A stretch of 64,000 bases of DNA from Saccharothrix saharensis (GCF_006716745.1 NZ_VFPP01000001.1:1674001-1738000), one strand, 5' to 3'; positions 37,709 to 47,543 are shown, counted from the first letter of the stretch. Translations and numbers: made by a program. Notes: generated by a model not told the origin, from the letters alone.

Positions 37709-38215
37709 TTACGCGCCCACCGTGCCGTCGATGCCCTCGCGCAGGAAGTCGGCGTGTCCGTTGTGCCGGGCGTATTCGTGGATCAGGTGGAGCATGACCA
37801 GGCGCAGCGACACGTCCTCGCCCCACCGCTCGTGGTGACCGGTGACGTCGAGCGACTCGGCCTCCCGCTCGATGCGCCGCGCGTGCTCGACCTCGGCCTG
37901 CCAGGCCTCGAACGCCTCGGACCCGGTCGCGGTGGAGGCGTCGTAGGCCACCTGGAAGTCGCCGTCGGGCGACCACACCAGCGGGACGTCCTCGTGGGCG
38001 ATCACCCGGCGGAACCAGGTGCGCTCCACCTCGGCCATGTGCCTGACCAGGCCGAGCAGGGTCAGCGTGGACGGCGGCATGGAACGGCGGCGCAGTTCCT
38101 CGGTGGACAGGCCGTCGCACTTCAGCGCCAGGGTGGCGCGGTGGTGGTCCAGGAACGCGCGCAGCGTCTCGCGCTCGCCGCCGCGCAGCGGTGGGCCGAC
38201 CCGTTCGGTGGTCAT
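37709..38215 (-). CDS. DinB family protein (DUF664 type)
   Basis: 168 residues of the DinB/YfiT four-helix fold. The likely metal-binding His are in LLGLVRHMAEVERTWF and LHLIHEYARHNGHADFL, the HxxxH ending typical of this family. Such proteins are metal-dependent, sometimes mycothiol- or bacillithiol-using transferases, with unknown substrates. I chose ATG 38215 (MTTERVG); an ATG three codons upstream is also possible. It is divergent from the phosphodiesterase gene, and convergent with the P-type ATPase gene with 20 bases between. Confidence 0.85.
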   Translation of the reverse strand: MTTERVGPPLRGGERETLRAFLDHHRATLALKCDGLSTEELRRRSMPPSTLTLLGLVRHMAEVERTWFRRVIAHEDVPLVWSPDGDFQVAYDASTATGSEAFEAWQAEVEHARRIEREAESLDVTGHHERWGEDVSLRLVMLHLIHEYARHNGHADFLREGIDGTVGA

Positions 38216-38238
38216 GTCCGCCATCCTGTCCGGCGGGC

Positions 38239-38244
38239 TAGGGT
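38239..38244 (+). promoter_or_regulatory. TANNNT -10 box of a leaderless transcript
   Basis: TAGGGT ends 8 bases before the ATG at 38253; no Shine-Dalgarno site. Confidence 0.5.
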
Positions 38245-38252
38245 CGGGTGCC

Positions 38253-39383
38253 ATGGACCCCCGCGTGCCCCGGTACGGGAGCGGATCGCTCGCCGATGTC
38301 GTGCCGTCGTTGCTGGCCGGGATGGGTGTGCCCGGGATGGTGGACGTGCTCGGCGTCTCCGGCCCGTCACGGGTGTGCGTGCTGCTGGTGGACGGCCTCG
38401 GGTGGGGGCTGTTGCGGGAGCACGCGGCGGACGCGCCGTTCCTGGCGTCGCTGGCCGGGTCGGCGATCACGGCCGGGTTCCCGTCGACGACGGCGACGAG
38501 CCTGGCCGCGCTGGGCACCGGGCTGCCGACCGGGGAGCACGGCCTGGTCGGGTACTCGTTCGCCGACGGCGGCGAGGTGGTGAACGCGTTGCGCTGGTCG
38601 CGGTACGGGTCGGCCGCGCACGTGGACCTGCGGGACGTGCTGGTGCCGGAGGAGGTGCAGCCGCGGCGGACGGCGTTCGAGGTGGCGGCCGACGCGGGGG
38701 TGGCGGTGCGGCTCGTGCTGCCGCGGGACCAGGAGGGCAGCGGGCTGACGCGCGCGGTGCTGCGGGGCGGGCGGTTCCAGGGCGTGCTCGGGTTCGGCGA
38801 CCTCGTGACGCGGGTGGCGGAGGCGTTGCGGTCGGAGGACCGGGTGCTCTGCTACGCCTACCACGCCGACCTGGACGCGCTCGGGCACGTGCACGGGCCG
38901 GGCAGTGAGGCGTGGCGGTGGCAGTTGCGGTTCGTGGACCGGTTGGCGGCGGCGGTGGCGGAGGGGTTGCCGGCCGGCGCGGCGCTGGTCGTGACGGCGG
39001 ACCACGGGATGGTGGCGGCGGACGACCGGGTCGACTTCGACACCGACGACGTGCTCCGCGACGGTGTGCGGGTGCTCGGCGGGGAGGCGCGGGTGCGGCA
39101 CGTCTACACGGCCGCGGCGGAGGCGGTGCGGGCCCGGTGGGCGGAGCGGTTGGGCGACCGGGCGTGGATCGCGTCGCGTGCGGAGGCCGTGGCGGCGGGG
39201 TGGTTCGGGCCTCGGGTCGACGAGCGCGTGCTGCCGCGGATCGGGGACCTGGTGGTGGCGGCGAAGGGGTCGCTGGCGGTGGTGCGTTCGACGGTGGAGC
39301 CGGGACTGACTACCTTTGTCGGGCACCACGGGTCCCTGACGGAGGAGGAGCAGCACATCCCGGTCCTGAACACGATCGGGTGA
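38253..39383 (+). CDS. Nucleotide pyrophosphatase/phosphodiesterase (alkaline phosphatase superfamily)
   Basis: 376 residues with the two-metal site of the NPP subgroup. The first metal Asp is in VLLVDGLGWGLL, the nucleophile Thr is in GFPSTTATSLAAL, and further ligands are in YHADLDALGHVHG, VVTADHGMV and FVGHHGSLT. No signal peptide or transmembrane segment is evident, so it is cytoplasmic. The substrate is not deducible; actinobacterial orthologues are conserved and usually annotated as nucleotide pyrophosphatase or phosphodiesterase. The ATG lies right after a TAGGGT box. Confidence 0.9.
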   Translation: MDPRVPRYGSGSLADVVPSLLAGMGVPGMVDVLGVSGPSRVCVLLVDGLGWGLLREHAADAPFLASLAGSAITAGFPSTTATSLAALGTGLPTGEHGLVGYSFADGGEVVNALRWSRYGSAAHVDLRDVLVPEEVQPRRTAFEVAADAGVAVRLVLPRDQEGSGLTRAVLRGGRFQGVLGFGDLVTRVAEALRSEDRVLCYAYHADLDALGHVHGPGSEAWRWQLRFVDRLAAAVAEGLPAGAALVVTADHGMVAADDRVDFDTDDVLRDGVRVLGGEARVRHVYTAAAEAVRARWAERLGDRAWIASRAEAVAAGWFGPRVDERVLPRIGDLVVAAKGSLAVVRSTVEPGLTTFVGHHGSLTEEEQHIPVLNTIG

Positions 39384-39607
39384 TCATGGTCCGGACATGT
39401 ACGGAAACAGTGTTCTCGTACCTCGGTTGGATATGACCGAGCGCCGACCACCCCACTCCGCCACCACAGGGCCCGCCCGGACCCGGTCCGGCATAGCATC
39501 ACGTCGGCCGCACGGGTGAGCACGGCCGGCACGTGCCGGTCCGCGTCGGCCCACGTCGGCCCCCGTCCGGGACCACCGACGACCGCGGCCGCGACGGGAG
39601 GCGACGA

Positions 39608-42600
39608 GTGGAGCACGGGCCGGCCGCGGTGGACACGTCCGTCGCCGGGGTCGTGGAAGCCCGTTGGGGCGTCCGCCCGGAACCCGCGATCGCGCGCTAC
39701 GCCGAGCCGGGCTGGCAGCTCTCCCCCGTGCCGATCGACCGCCGGTGCCCGACGTGCGAGGGCGAGCTCCACGGCCTCTACCGCGCCCACCCGGACCGCG
39801 GCCGGCAGCAACTGCAAGCCGCCGTGGCCTGCCCCACGTGCCCGGCGACGTTCACGCTGCGGGAGCTGAAGCTCGCGCAACGCTCCGTCCTGGGCGAGCT
39901 GCGCCCCGACGCGGTGTCCCGCCGGCTCGCGGAAGACGCCCAACTCGACGCCCTGGCCCGCACCTCCCGCGCCACCCACCGCCCCACCACCGCCCCTCCG
40001 CGCCCGCCGACGCCGCCGCGGACCACCCCGGCCACCGACCGGGACGCCGGGCTCGGGTTGGAGCTGCCGCTGGAACCGGGCTCGCCGGGGTCGGTGACGC
40101 GGGAGCCCCGGCGGCCGGGGACGGCGGCGGATGCGGCTGCGGAGCGGCGAGGGTCGGCGGGGCGAAGCAGCGCGGGATCGCGGTCGCGGGGGGAGGGTGG
40201 CGGCACCGGCGGGGGTTCGGCGCCACGGGATTCGGCAAGTGGGACCGGCCGTGGTTCGGGACGGTCGCCGCAAGTGCGGCCGGAAGCGGTCGAAGGGCCG
40301 GCACGGGCCCGTGGCCGACGAGCCGACCGTCGGCAGGATGGCGGGCCGGCGGATACGCCAGGGCCGGCCGAGGGGTCGGGCGGGCGGGGCGAGCCGGGGG
40401 TCGGAGCCGAGGTCGAGGCGGACGGCGCCGGTGCGGCCGGTGGCACCGGCGCGAGTGCGGCAGGTGGCACCGGTGCGGTGGACGGTGGGGAGCGGGGTGG
40501 GGCCGGCACCAGTGCGGCGGGTGGTGCCGGGCGGGATGGAGCCGGGGCCGGGGTTGGTGGCGGGGCGGCGGTCGGGCGGCCGGGACGGCGTACGTCGACG
40601 GTGGCGATGGCGGCGCGGATTCGGTCGATCCTCAGTGGGTCCGAGGGCGCGCCGGTGGCGCGGGCGGCGGCGGTGCCGGTGTTGCCGCCGGCGTTGGAGT
40701 CGCGGCCCGTGTGGTGGTGCAAGACGGTCGACCCGGCGTTCGAGGTGCCCGAGGTGCCGGCCGGGGTGGACGTTAGGGTCGTTTTGCCCGATTCGTCCGA
40801 GTTCGCGGCGGCCCGGGAACGGCTCGCGGCGGCGGGTGTGCCGTTCCGCGCCATTCGTCACTGGCTGGAGCAGGAGGAACTGTCCGCGACCGCCGCCACC
40901 GCCTGGCTGTCCGACGTCGGCGGTGTGGTGCCGGAACGCTGCGAGTCCGTGGTCGGCGAGGGTGCCCGCGCGGCCCGGTTGGCGTTCGAGATGGTCTGGG
41001 ACCTGCACGACACCACCGGCTCCACGACCACCGGCGCCACGACCACCGCCCCCGACCCGGTTCCGATCGCCCGGTTCGTCCCCGACGACTGGGCCCGCTT
41101 CCTCCCGTTCCCCGTCCTCAACCCGACCCAGGCCCAAGCCGCGCCCCGCCTGGTGGACAGCGACTCCCACCTGCTGATCACCGCCCCGACCGGCGCGGGC
41201 AAGACGGCGATGGGCATGCTGGCCGTGCTCAAAGCGATCCTGCACGAGGGCCGCAAAGCCGCCTGGCTCGTCCCCCAACGCTCCCTCACCGACGAACTCG
41301 ACCGCGAACTGGAGACCTGGCGCACCGAGGGACTGCGCGTCGAACGACTCTCCGGCGAGTACGCCGTCGACGTCGAAGCCGTCAAAGCCGCCGACCTCTG
41401 GGTGGCCACCACGGAGAAGTTCGAGGCGATCTGCCGCGCCAGTTCCCTGCAGGCCGCGCTCGGCGAGGTCGGCTGCCTGGTCGTGGACGAGATCCACCTG
41501 CTCGGCAGCCCCAACCGGGGTGCGCTGCTGGAAGCCCTGCTGGCCCGGGTGCGCGGCGCCGACTCGCCGGTCCGGATCGTCGGCCTCTCGGCGACCGTGT
41601 CCAACGCCGCCGAGGTCGCCGAGTGGCTGGAAGCCGACCTCGTGGCCACGACCTGGCGGCCGTCCAGGGTGACCTGGCAGCTGCCGACGATCCCGGCCGC
41701 CTCCGGCTTCACCGCGAACAACCGGCTGCGCGAGCAGGTGGTGCTGGACCTGACGCACCGCCACACCGCCGAGGGCGGCAGCGTGCTGGTCTTCTGCGGT
41801 TCCAAGCGCAACGTGCGCTCCACCGCGATGGCGATCGCCGCCGACCGGGGCGCGCCCGTGCACGCGGTCGCCGCCGACGACGTGGACGGTCTCGCCAAGG
41901 CGTGCGCGGAGGTCGGGGTCCGCCTGCACTACGCCGACTACGAGCACAAGCACGCCGCCGAACGGGCGTTCCGCGCGCGGGAAGCGGACGTCCTGGTGGC
42001 CACCTCCACCGTCGCGGCGGGGGTGAACCTGCCCGCGCGGGCGGTGATCGTCCGGGACGTGTCCATCGGCGGGGAGCCGATCGACACGTCCACGGTGCTG
42101 CAGATGTTCGGCCGGGCCGGGCGCATCGGCGCGGGTGAGGCGGAGGGCTGGTCGTACCTGGTCGTCGACGAGACGCAGCGCGCCGACTGGCAGACCAGGC
42201 TGGTGGCCGGGTACTCGGTGTACTCGCGGATCCGCGACTCGCTGCCCGACCACGTGCTGGCCGAGGTGCTCCAAGGCCGGATCGGCACGATGGACGACGC
42301 GCAGGCGTGGTGGGTCGAGACGTTGGCGCACGCGCAGGGGGACGACGACCTGGAGCCGGTGCAGGAAGCCGTCGCGTTCCTGGAGGACGAGGGCCACCTG
42401 GCGGTCACCGACGGCCGGCTCGCGATCACCGAGCTGGGCCGGTTGACCGCGCGGATGATGGTGTCGACCCACACCGGGCACCGGTTGCGCCGCACGCTCG
42501 GCCTGCTGCCCGTGCCGCGCGACCCGGACGAGGCGGAGAACGCGCTCAGCCTCGTGCTGTCGGTCGCGGTGCGGGACCTGGCGGGCATCCCGGTGCCGGA

Positions 42601-43417
42601 GCCGGTGCGGCCGGCCGTGGCGACGGTGATCAAGGCGGGCGGCCGCACGTCGCAGATCACGAACACGACGTCGGTCAAGGGCCTCGGTTCGCAGACGACG
42701 ACCGCGCCCGGCGACCTGGCCTGGGCGGCGTTGCTCCTCGCGGCACGGTCGCCGCACCTGTTCGACGGGAAGCGGCGCGTGGCGGGGGGCATCCCGATGG
42801 CCACCCTGCACCCGGTGTACGAGCAGGCGCCGAGGTTCCTGGCGTGGCTGGCCGCGCAGGGCGTGCTGGGCACCGTGCACCCGTGGATCGCCGTGGTGGC
42901 CGCCGACCTGGACCACCGCGTCCGCTGGCGCGCGCTCGCGCCGCGACGGGGTGCGGGCCGGTTGTTGTGGATGTGCGAGGAGATGGCGACCCGCGCCCAC
43001 CTCAGGGAGGTGGTGCCGGGCCTGTGGCGCTCGGCGGTCGCCCGCGGTGTCCGCTCCCCCGACTGGCCACCGGGGCGGTCACCGGCGGGCTGCGTGCTGG
43101 ACCACGCCGGGTACACGGCGTTGCTGCGCGAACGGACCACCCACTACGCCCTCGCCGCGCACGCCGGGCACGCGACCGCCACCGGTGGCACGGGCGCCGC
43201 CGTGATCGCCTGGCGCGGCCGCACGTGGACCGAGCCGTCGACGTCCGCCACGATCGCCTACCCGGAGGCCGAGGACGACGAGCCGGGCGTGGCCGTGTTC
43301 ACCCGCCGCGGCGACTACCGGGCCACCGGGTGGCTCGACGCCTACACGAGCCTGGCCGCGCCCACCGACGACCCTCCCGCGCCACCCGGGCGGACCCGTC
43401 GCGGCCTCGGCCGGTGA
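39608..43417 (+). CDS. Ski2-type DEAD/DEAH helicase with N-terminal zinc ribbon and long disordered linker
   Basis: 1269 residues. A four-Cys zinc ribbon (C47PTC50 and C75PTC78) is followed by a helical stretch. A roughly 230-residue Gly/Ala/Arg-rich low-complexity linker (residues about 115-345) comes next, then an SF2 helicase core: APTGAGKTAMGML (526-538), DEIH (627-630), GLSATVSNAAEVAEWL, VATSTVAAGVNLPARAV and MFGRAGRIG. A long C-terminal region follows. The motifs fit Ski2/Hel308-like helicases, which remodel DNA or RNA. GTG 39608 follows GGGAGG (39596-39601). It stands alone between a phosphodiesterase and a convergent acyltransferase. Repair and defence roles are both conceivable. Confidence 0.9.
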   Translation: MEHGPAAVDTSVAGVVEARWGVRPEPAIARYAEPGWQLSPVPIDRRCPTCEGELHGLYRAHPDRGRQQLQAAVACPTCPATFTLRELKLAQRSVLGELRPDAVSRRLAEDAQLDALARTSRATHRPTTAPPRPPTPPRTTPATDRDAGLGLELPLEPGSPGSVTREPRRPGTAADAAAERRGSAGRSSAGSRSRGEGGGTGGGSAPRDSASGTGRGSGRSPQVRPEAVEGPARARGRRADRRQDGGPADTPGPAEGSGGRGEPGVGAEVEADGAGAAGGTGASAAGGTGAVDGGERGGAGTSAAGGAGRDGAGAGVGGGAAVGRPGRRTSTVAMAARIRSILSGSEGAPVARAAAVPVLPPALESRPVWWCKTVDPAFEVPEVPAGVDVRVVLPDSSEFAAARERLAAAGVPFRAIRHWLEQEELSATAATAWLSDVGGVVPERCESVVGEGARAARLAFEMVWDLHDTTGSTTTGATTTAPDPVPIARFVPDDWARFLPFPVLNPTQAQAAPRLVDSDSHLLITAPTGAGKTAMGMLAVLKAILHEGRKAAWLVPQRSLTDELDRELETWRTEGLRVERLSGEYAVDVEAVKAADLWVATTEKFEAICRASSLQAALGEVGCLVVDEIHLLGSPNRGALLEALLARVRGADSPVRIVGLSATVSNAAEVAEWLEADLVATTWRPSRVTWQLPTIPAASGFTANNRLREQVVLDLTHRHTAEGGSVLVFCGSKRNVRSTAMAIAADRGAPVHAVAADDVDGLAKACAEVGVRLHYADYEHKHAAERAFRAREADVLVATSTVAAGVNLPARAVIVRDVSIGGEPIDTSTVLQMFGRAGRIGAGEAEGWSYLVVDETQRADWQTRLVAGYSVYSRIRDSLPDHVLAEVLQGRIGTMDDAQAWWVETLAHAQGDDDLEPVQEAVAFLEDEGHLAVTDGRLAITELGRLTARMMVSTHTGHRLRRTLGLLPVPRDPDEAENALSLVLSVAVRDLAGIPVPEPVRPAVATVIKAGGRTSQITNTTSVKGLGSQTTTAPGDLAWAALLLAARSPHLFDGKRRVAGGIPMATLHPVYEQAPRFLAWLAAQGVLGTVHPWIAVVAADLDHRVRWRALAPRRGAGRLLWMCEEMATRAHLREVVPGLWRSAVARGVRSPDWPPGRSPAGCVLDHAGYTALLRERTTHYALAAHAGHATATGGTGAAVIAWRGRTWTEPSTSATIAYPEAEDDEPGVAVFTRRGDYRATGWLDAYTSLAAPTDDPPAPPGRTRRGLGR

Positions 43418-43426
43418 TCGCACCGC

Positions 43427-45493
43427 CTACCGCTGTGCGATCGCCTCGTCGAGCATCGGCGTGAGGGTGCGGCTGAAGGCGGCGTTCAGGTGGTCGGCGT
43501 CGTAGTAAACCGCGATGTTGCCGATCACGGCGTGGCACTTGCGCTCGTCGCAGAAGTAGTCGCTGAAGTCCACCAACGCCACGTCGGGGTTGGTGCTGCT
43601 CCGGGCGACCTCCGTCAGCGGGTCCGCGGGCTGCGCCACGGCGCGGTCCACCGCGCACACCGCCGGGTCGGCGGGGTTGAGCGCCACGCACTGGTAGTCG
43701 CGCACCTCGGCGTTCAGCGGCGGGTCGCCGAGCACGACCACGCGCGCGCCGCCGTCGGTCCACCGCTTCCACCGCGGTTCGAGGCCGTCGCGGTACTGCT
43801 CGGTCTGGGAGCGGCCGCTGCCGTCGTCCACGGTCTCCTTGCGGGAGAAGAACGACGTCAGCACCAGCGACGGCGAGTCCTCGGCGACCGCGTCGGTGAT
43901 CCGCGCGGTCCAGTCGGTGCACTTGCGCTTGGTCTCCTCGGGCGCGACGCCGCGGTAGCCGACGAAGTCCACGTCCGCGAACGGGCACCCGCCGAGGTAG
44001 GCGTACTTGAACACCCAGCCGCGCTCGCGGGCCAGGTCCGCGATCGGCGGCTGCCACTGCTGGGCGTGCGAGTCGCCGACGAGCCACACCGACGGGGCGG
44101 TGGCGGAACCGCCGCTGTAGTCGCACACCACCGCGTCGGCGACACCGTCGAGGGACGCGCAGCCGGGCGGCTGCCTGAAGTACTCGTTGGCCGGCCCCAT
44201 GTCGACGACCTTCGCCGGTCCCAGCGGGTCCGGGCAGCCGTGGGACGGGATCAGCGCCTGCGCGCCCGCGCACGGCCCGGTGCCGTGCGAGGCGACGTCG
44301 CGTTCGGCCTGTGCGACGTGCCGCCCGTAGGTCCAGTTCAACGCGCCCGCGGCGACGGAGACGACGACCAGGCCGGCCACCATCGCGGCGAAGGTGGCGC
44401 CGGTGCCGAGGCGCACCGCGATGCCCCGGTCCTCGACCAGGACCTTGGACAGGTACGCGAGCACGAGCGACGCGGCGAGCACGACGAGCAGGTAGGGGGT
44501 GGTCATCCGGCCGGCTCGCAGGGCGTCGCCGAACGCGAACGGTGCGAGGATGATCAGCGGCCAGTGCCACAGGTACAGCGAGTAGCTGATGCCGCCGAGG
44601 AACTGCACGGGCGAGGACGCGGTGACGGGCGCGTGCCACTGCCGTCCGGGTCGTTGCCCGGAAGCGATGACGAGCGCCGTGCCGACGGTCGGCACCAGCG
44701 CCAGGTAGCCGGGGAAGGGGGTGCCGTGGCCGTAGGCGAACGCGGACCCGAGGATCATCGCGAACCCGACCGCCGAGGCGGCCCCCGAGAACCGCTTCGA
44801 CAGCTCCACCCCGGTCAGCGCGACGAGCGCGCCGAGCGCGAACTCCCACACCCGGACCGGCGTGACGAAGTAGGCCTGGGTCGGTTCGACCTGCGTGTAG
44901 TGGACGCTGAACGCCAGGGAGGCCGCGCCGACCGCGGCGATGCCGACGATCTGGGCCCGCCGTTGCCGGATCTTGAAGAGCAGCACCAGCAGCAGCGGCC
45001 AGACCAGGTAGAACTGCTCCTCCACGGACAGCGACCAGTAGTGCTGCACGAGGCTGGCCGCCGCGTTCGCCGCCGAGTAGTCGACCGACTTGGCCGCGAG
45101 GAGCCAGTTCTCCCAGTACAGGGCGCTGGCGAACGACTCGGCGGCGGTCGCCTGCCACCGCGGGTACGGCAGCAGGAAGTAGGCGGCCACGATGCTCACG
45201 AGCAGGACCAGCATCGCGGCGGGCAGCAGCCGGCGGACGCGGCGGGCGTAGAAGCGGCCGAGGCGGACGCGGCCGGTGGAGGTGATCTCCCGGTCGAGGT
45301 GCGAGCTGATGAGGAAGCCCGAGATGACGAAGAACACGTCGACGCCGACGTAACCGCCGGTGAGCCCGCCGGGCCAGAGGTGGTTGACCACGACGGCGAG
45401 CACCGCGATGGCGCGGAGGGACTGGATGTCGGTGCGGAACGCCGCGGATCTTCGGGGGCGGGCGGGCGCGCGTTCCTCCAGGATCGTACTCAC
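43427..45493 (-). CDS. OafA/YrhL-type acyltransferase with C-terminal SGNH domain
   Basis: 688 residues. The acyltransferase 3 membrane domain starts with DIQSLRAIAVLAVVVNHLW and includes the catalytic His and the GGYVGVDVFFVISGFLISS motif; about ten transmembrane helices follow. The C-terminal extracytoplasmic SGNH esterase-like domain has VWLVGDSHAQQW and ends with YYDADHLN (Asp/His pair). Such proteins O-acetylate cell-surface glycans or peptidoglycan. I chose GTG 45493, because a TATACA -10-like box lies at 45516-45521, too close to the alternative GTG at 45514. It is convergent with the helicase (9 bases apart). Confidence 0.9.
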   Translation of the reverse strand: MSTILEERAPARPRRSAAFRTDIQSLRAIAVLAVVVNHLWPGGLTGGYVGVDVFFVISGFLISSHLDREITSTGRVRLGRFYARRVRRLLPAAMLVLLVSIVAAYFLLPYPRWQATAAESFASALYWENWLLAAKSVDYSAANAAASLVQHYWSLSVEEQFYLVWPLLLVLLFKIRQRRAQIVGIAAVGAASLAFSVHYTQVEPTQAYFVTPVRVWEFALGALVALTGVELSKRFSGAASAVGFAMILGSAFAYGHGTPFPGYLALVPTVGTALVIASGQRPGRQWHAPVTASSPVQFLGGISYSLYLWHWPLIILAPFAFGDALRAGRMTTPYLLVVLAASLVLAYLSKVLVEDRGIAVRLGTGATFAAMVAGLVVVSVAAGALNWTYGRHVAQAERDVASHGTGPCAGAQALIPSHGCPDPLGPAKVVDMGPANEYFRQPPGCASLDGVADAVVCDYSGGSATAPSVWLVGDSHAQQWQPPIADLARERGWVFKYAYLGGCPFADVDFVGYRGVAPEETKRKCTDWTARITDAVAEDSPSLVLTSFFSRKETVDDGSGRSQTEQYRDGLEPRWKRWTDGGARVVVLGDPPLNAEVRDYQCVALNPADPAVCAVDRAVAQPADPLTEVARSSTNPDVALVDFSDYFCDERKCHAVIGNIAVYYDADHLNAAFSRTLTPMLDEAIAQR

Positions 45494-45623
45494 GCTTTGG
45501 CTCGTCCCCCACACGTGTATAGCAACTACAGGCTGTTAGCGCGGGAGAGTACAGGAGCGCGCCACGCCGGCCCGAATCACGGACGAGCCGCCCCCGTTCG
45601 CCTCTGACCTCGAAGGACAAGTG

Positions 45624-46226
45624 ATGGTGAGCTACCCGCCCGAACCGTGGGAGTTGCACGGCCACGCGTGCGTGTCGGTGTGGCTGGTCCGGACGACCGC
45701 GCTGCCCCCGCTGCCCGTGCGGCCGGTGACGGTGCTCGGGCGGGCCGTGGTCGGCACGGCGTTCGTGGACTACCGGCCGCCCGGCATGGCCTACCACGAG
45801 GTGCTGGCCGCCGTGCTGGTGCGCCGCGGGGCGCGGTTCGGGGTGTCGATCACGCGGATCTGGGTGGACAGCCCGGCGTCACGGGCGGGCGGCCGTGAGC
45901 TGTGGGGCATCCCGAAGGACTTGGCCGAGTTCGAGTGGGACGGCGATCTGGCCGCGTCGGCCCGGGACGGGCACGGCCCGATCGCGGCGGTCCGGGCCCG
46001 GTCGCCGAGGGTCGGCGTGCGGCTGCCCGTGGCGGGGTCGACGTGGCAGGCGTTCGGCGACGGTGTGGCCCGCACCCCGCTGCGCGCCACCGGCCGGGTG
46101 ACCCCGGTCCGGGTGACCTGGCAAGTCGAGCCGTCGGGTCCGCTGGGCTGGCTGCTGCCCCACCGGCCGCTGCTCGGCCTCGTCGTCCGGGACCTGTGGC
46201 TGCGGTTCGGGCCGCGCCGGCGCTAG
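45624..46226 (+). CDS. Acetoacetate decarboxylase family protein
   Basis: 200 residues with the ADC fold. The likely Schiff-base Lys is in GRELWGIPKDLAEFEW, the YRPPGMAYHEVLAAVLVRRG strand block is typical, and the C-terminal strand region is short. Many members of this family are not true decarboxylases but aldolase-dehydratases or unknown. ATG 45624 has AAGGAC upstream. It is divergent from the acyltransferase and convergent with a class V aminotransferase-type gene, so no operon partner identifies the substrate. Confidence 0.82.
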   Translation: MVSYPPEPWELHGHACVSVWLVRTTALPPLPVRPVTVLGRAVVGTAFVDYRPPGMAYHEVLAAVLVRRGARFGVSITRIWVDSPASRAGGRELWGIPKDLAEFEWDGDLAASARDGHGPIAAVRARSPRVGVRLPVAGSTWQAFGDGVARTPLRATGRVTPVRVTWQVEPSGPLGWLLPHRPLLGLVVRDLWLRFGPRRR

Positions 46227-46234
46227 CGGGGTCA

Positions 46235-46270
46235 CGGGCCGGTCGACCGCTTCGGCGAACGGCCGGCCCG
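46235..46270. terminator. Weak inverted repeat between convergent genes
   Basis: CGGGCCGG (46235-46242) pairs with CCGGCCCG (46263-46270) across a 20-base loop between convergent stops. It is plausible as a terminator but poor compared with the others here. Confidence 0.3.
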
Positions 46271-46276
46271 ATCGCG

Positions 46277-47485
46277 TCACGTCCCCGGGGTGGAGCGCAG
46301 GAACGCGGCCAGCCCGTCCAGCAGCCGGTCCACCTCCGCCTCGGTCGAGTACGGCGCGAGGCCCACCCGCAGCCCGCCGGCGTCGCCGAGCCCGAGCCAC
46401 CGGGACGTCTCGATCGCGTAGAACGAGCTCGCCGGCGCGTTCACGCCCACCCCGGCCAGGTACCGGTAGGCGTCCGCGGCCGCGTGCTCGGCGAACGTCA
46501 CCAGCACGGTCGGCGTGCGCAGCCGGGCCCGTGACCACACGACCGCGCCGGGCAGCTCCGCCAGCCCCGCCTCGACCCGGTCCCGCAACCGGTCCTCGTG
46601 CTCGCCCACCACCGCCAGCGACGCCGCGATCCGATCGCGCCGGGTGCCCGTCGACGGGGCCAGGCCGGCGATGAAGTCCACGGCGGCCGTGCAGCCGGCC
46701 AGCACCTCGTACGGCAGCGTGCCCAGCTCGAACCGCTCCGGCACGGCGTCCGACGACGGCAGCAGCTTGTCCGGCCGCAGGTCCGCCAGCACCTCCGGCC
46801 GACCCGCGACGACGCCGCAGTGCGGGCCGAAGAACTTGTACGGCGAGCAGGCGAAGAAGTCCGCGCCGATCGCCGCCACGTCCACCGGGTGGTGCGCGGT
46901 GTAGTGCACGCCGTCCACGTAGAACAGCGCGCCGCGCTCGTGCGCCTGTGCACCGATCCGCGCCAGCTCCGGTCGCGTGCCGATCAGGTTCGAGGCCGCC
47001 GTGACGGCCACCAGCCGGGTGCGGTCGGACAGCGCCTCGGCGACGTCGTCCAGCTCGCCGGTCGCCGGGTCGAACCCGACCCACCGCACGACCGCGCCCA
47101 CCGCCTCGGCCGCCTGCACCCACGGCCGCACGTTCGCGTCGTGGTCGAGCCGGGTCACCACGACCTCGTCGCCGGGCGACCACGTGCGGGCCAGCGCGCG
47201 GGCGAAGTCGTAGGTCAGCTGGGTCATGCTGCGCCCGAACACCACACCCTCGGGTGACGCGCCGAGCAGGTCGGCCAGGGCCCGGCGGGCGTCGAGCACG
47301 ATCGCGTCGGCCGCGCGTTCGGCGGCGGTGACGGTGCCGCGGTTGGCCAGGGGGGACACCATCGCGTCCCGCACGGCGTCCGCGACGGGGGCGGGCACCT
47401 GCGAGCCGCCCGGGCCGTCGAAGTGGGCGGTGCCGGTGGCCAGGGACGGGAAGCGGGCGCGGACGGACTCGACGTCGTAGGTCAT
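46277..47485 (-). CDS. Cysteine desulfurase-like class V aminotransferase fold protein
   Basis: 402 residues, PLP-dependent. The Schiff-base Lys is in ACSPYKFFGPHCG. Landmarks are AHFDGPGGSQVP, VFGRSMTQLTYDFARAL, YVDGVHYTAHHPVDV and LRVGLAPYSTEAEVDRLL. This is the cysteine-desulfurase-like group (TIGR01976 type), whose real activity is unproven. I do not see the mobile-loop active-site Cys of IscS/SufS, so desulfurase activity should not be assumed. No suf or isc genes are adjacent. ATG 47485 (MTYDVES) was chosen. Confidence 0.88.
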   Translation of the reverse strand: MTYDVESVRARFPSLATGTAHFDGPGGSQVPAPVADAVRDAMVSPLANRGTVTAAERAADAIVLDARRALADLLGASPEGVVFGRSMTQLTYDFARALARTWSPGDEVVVTRLDHDANVRPWVQAAEAVGAVVRWVGFDPATGELDDVAEALSDRTRLVAVTAASNLIGTRPELARIGAQAHERGALFYVDGVHYTAHHPVDVAAIGADFFACSPYKFFGPHCGVVAGRPEVLADLRPDKLLPSSDAVPERFELGTLPYEVLAGCTAAVDFIAGLAPSTGTRRDRIAASLAVVGEHEDRLRDRVEAGLAELPGAVVWSRARLRTPTVLVTFAEHAAADAYRYLAGVGVNAPASSFYAIETSRWLGLGDAGGLRVGLAPYSTEAEVDRLLDGLAAFLRSTPGT

Positions 47486-47543
47486 GGCACCACTCTGCTG
47501 CTGTTCCACATCGGACTCCAGTGGCACCCGTCACGTTCCGGCC

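Noticed and set aside
39404..39415. GAAACAGTGTTC resembling an actinobacterial LexA (SOS) box GAAC-N4-GTTC upstream of the helicase
   Set aside because: One arm is mismatched, the flanking TCG/CGA bases are absent, and it is about 190 bases from the start. Too weak without genome-wide context.
46277..47485. True cysteine desulfurase of an Fe-S assembly system
   Set aside because: No suf or isc genes nearby and the mobile active-site Cys loop is not visible; it was kept as a cysteine desulfurase-like class V enzyme.
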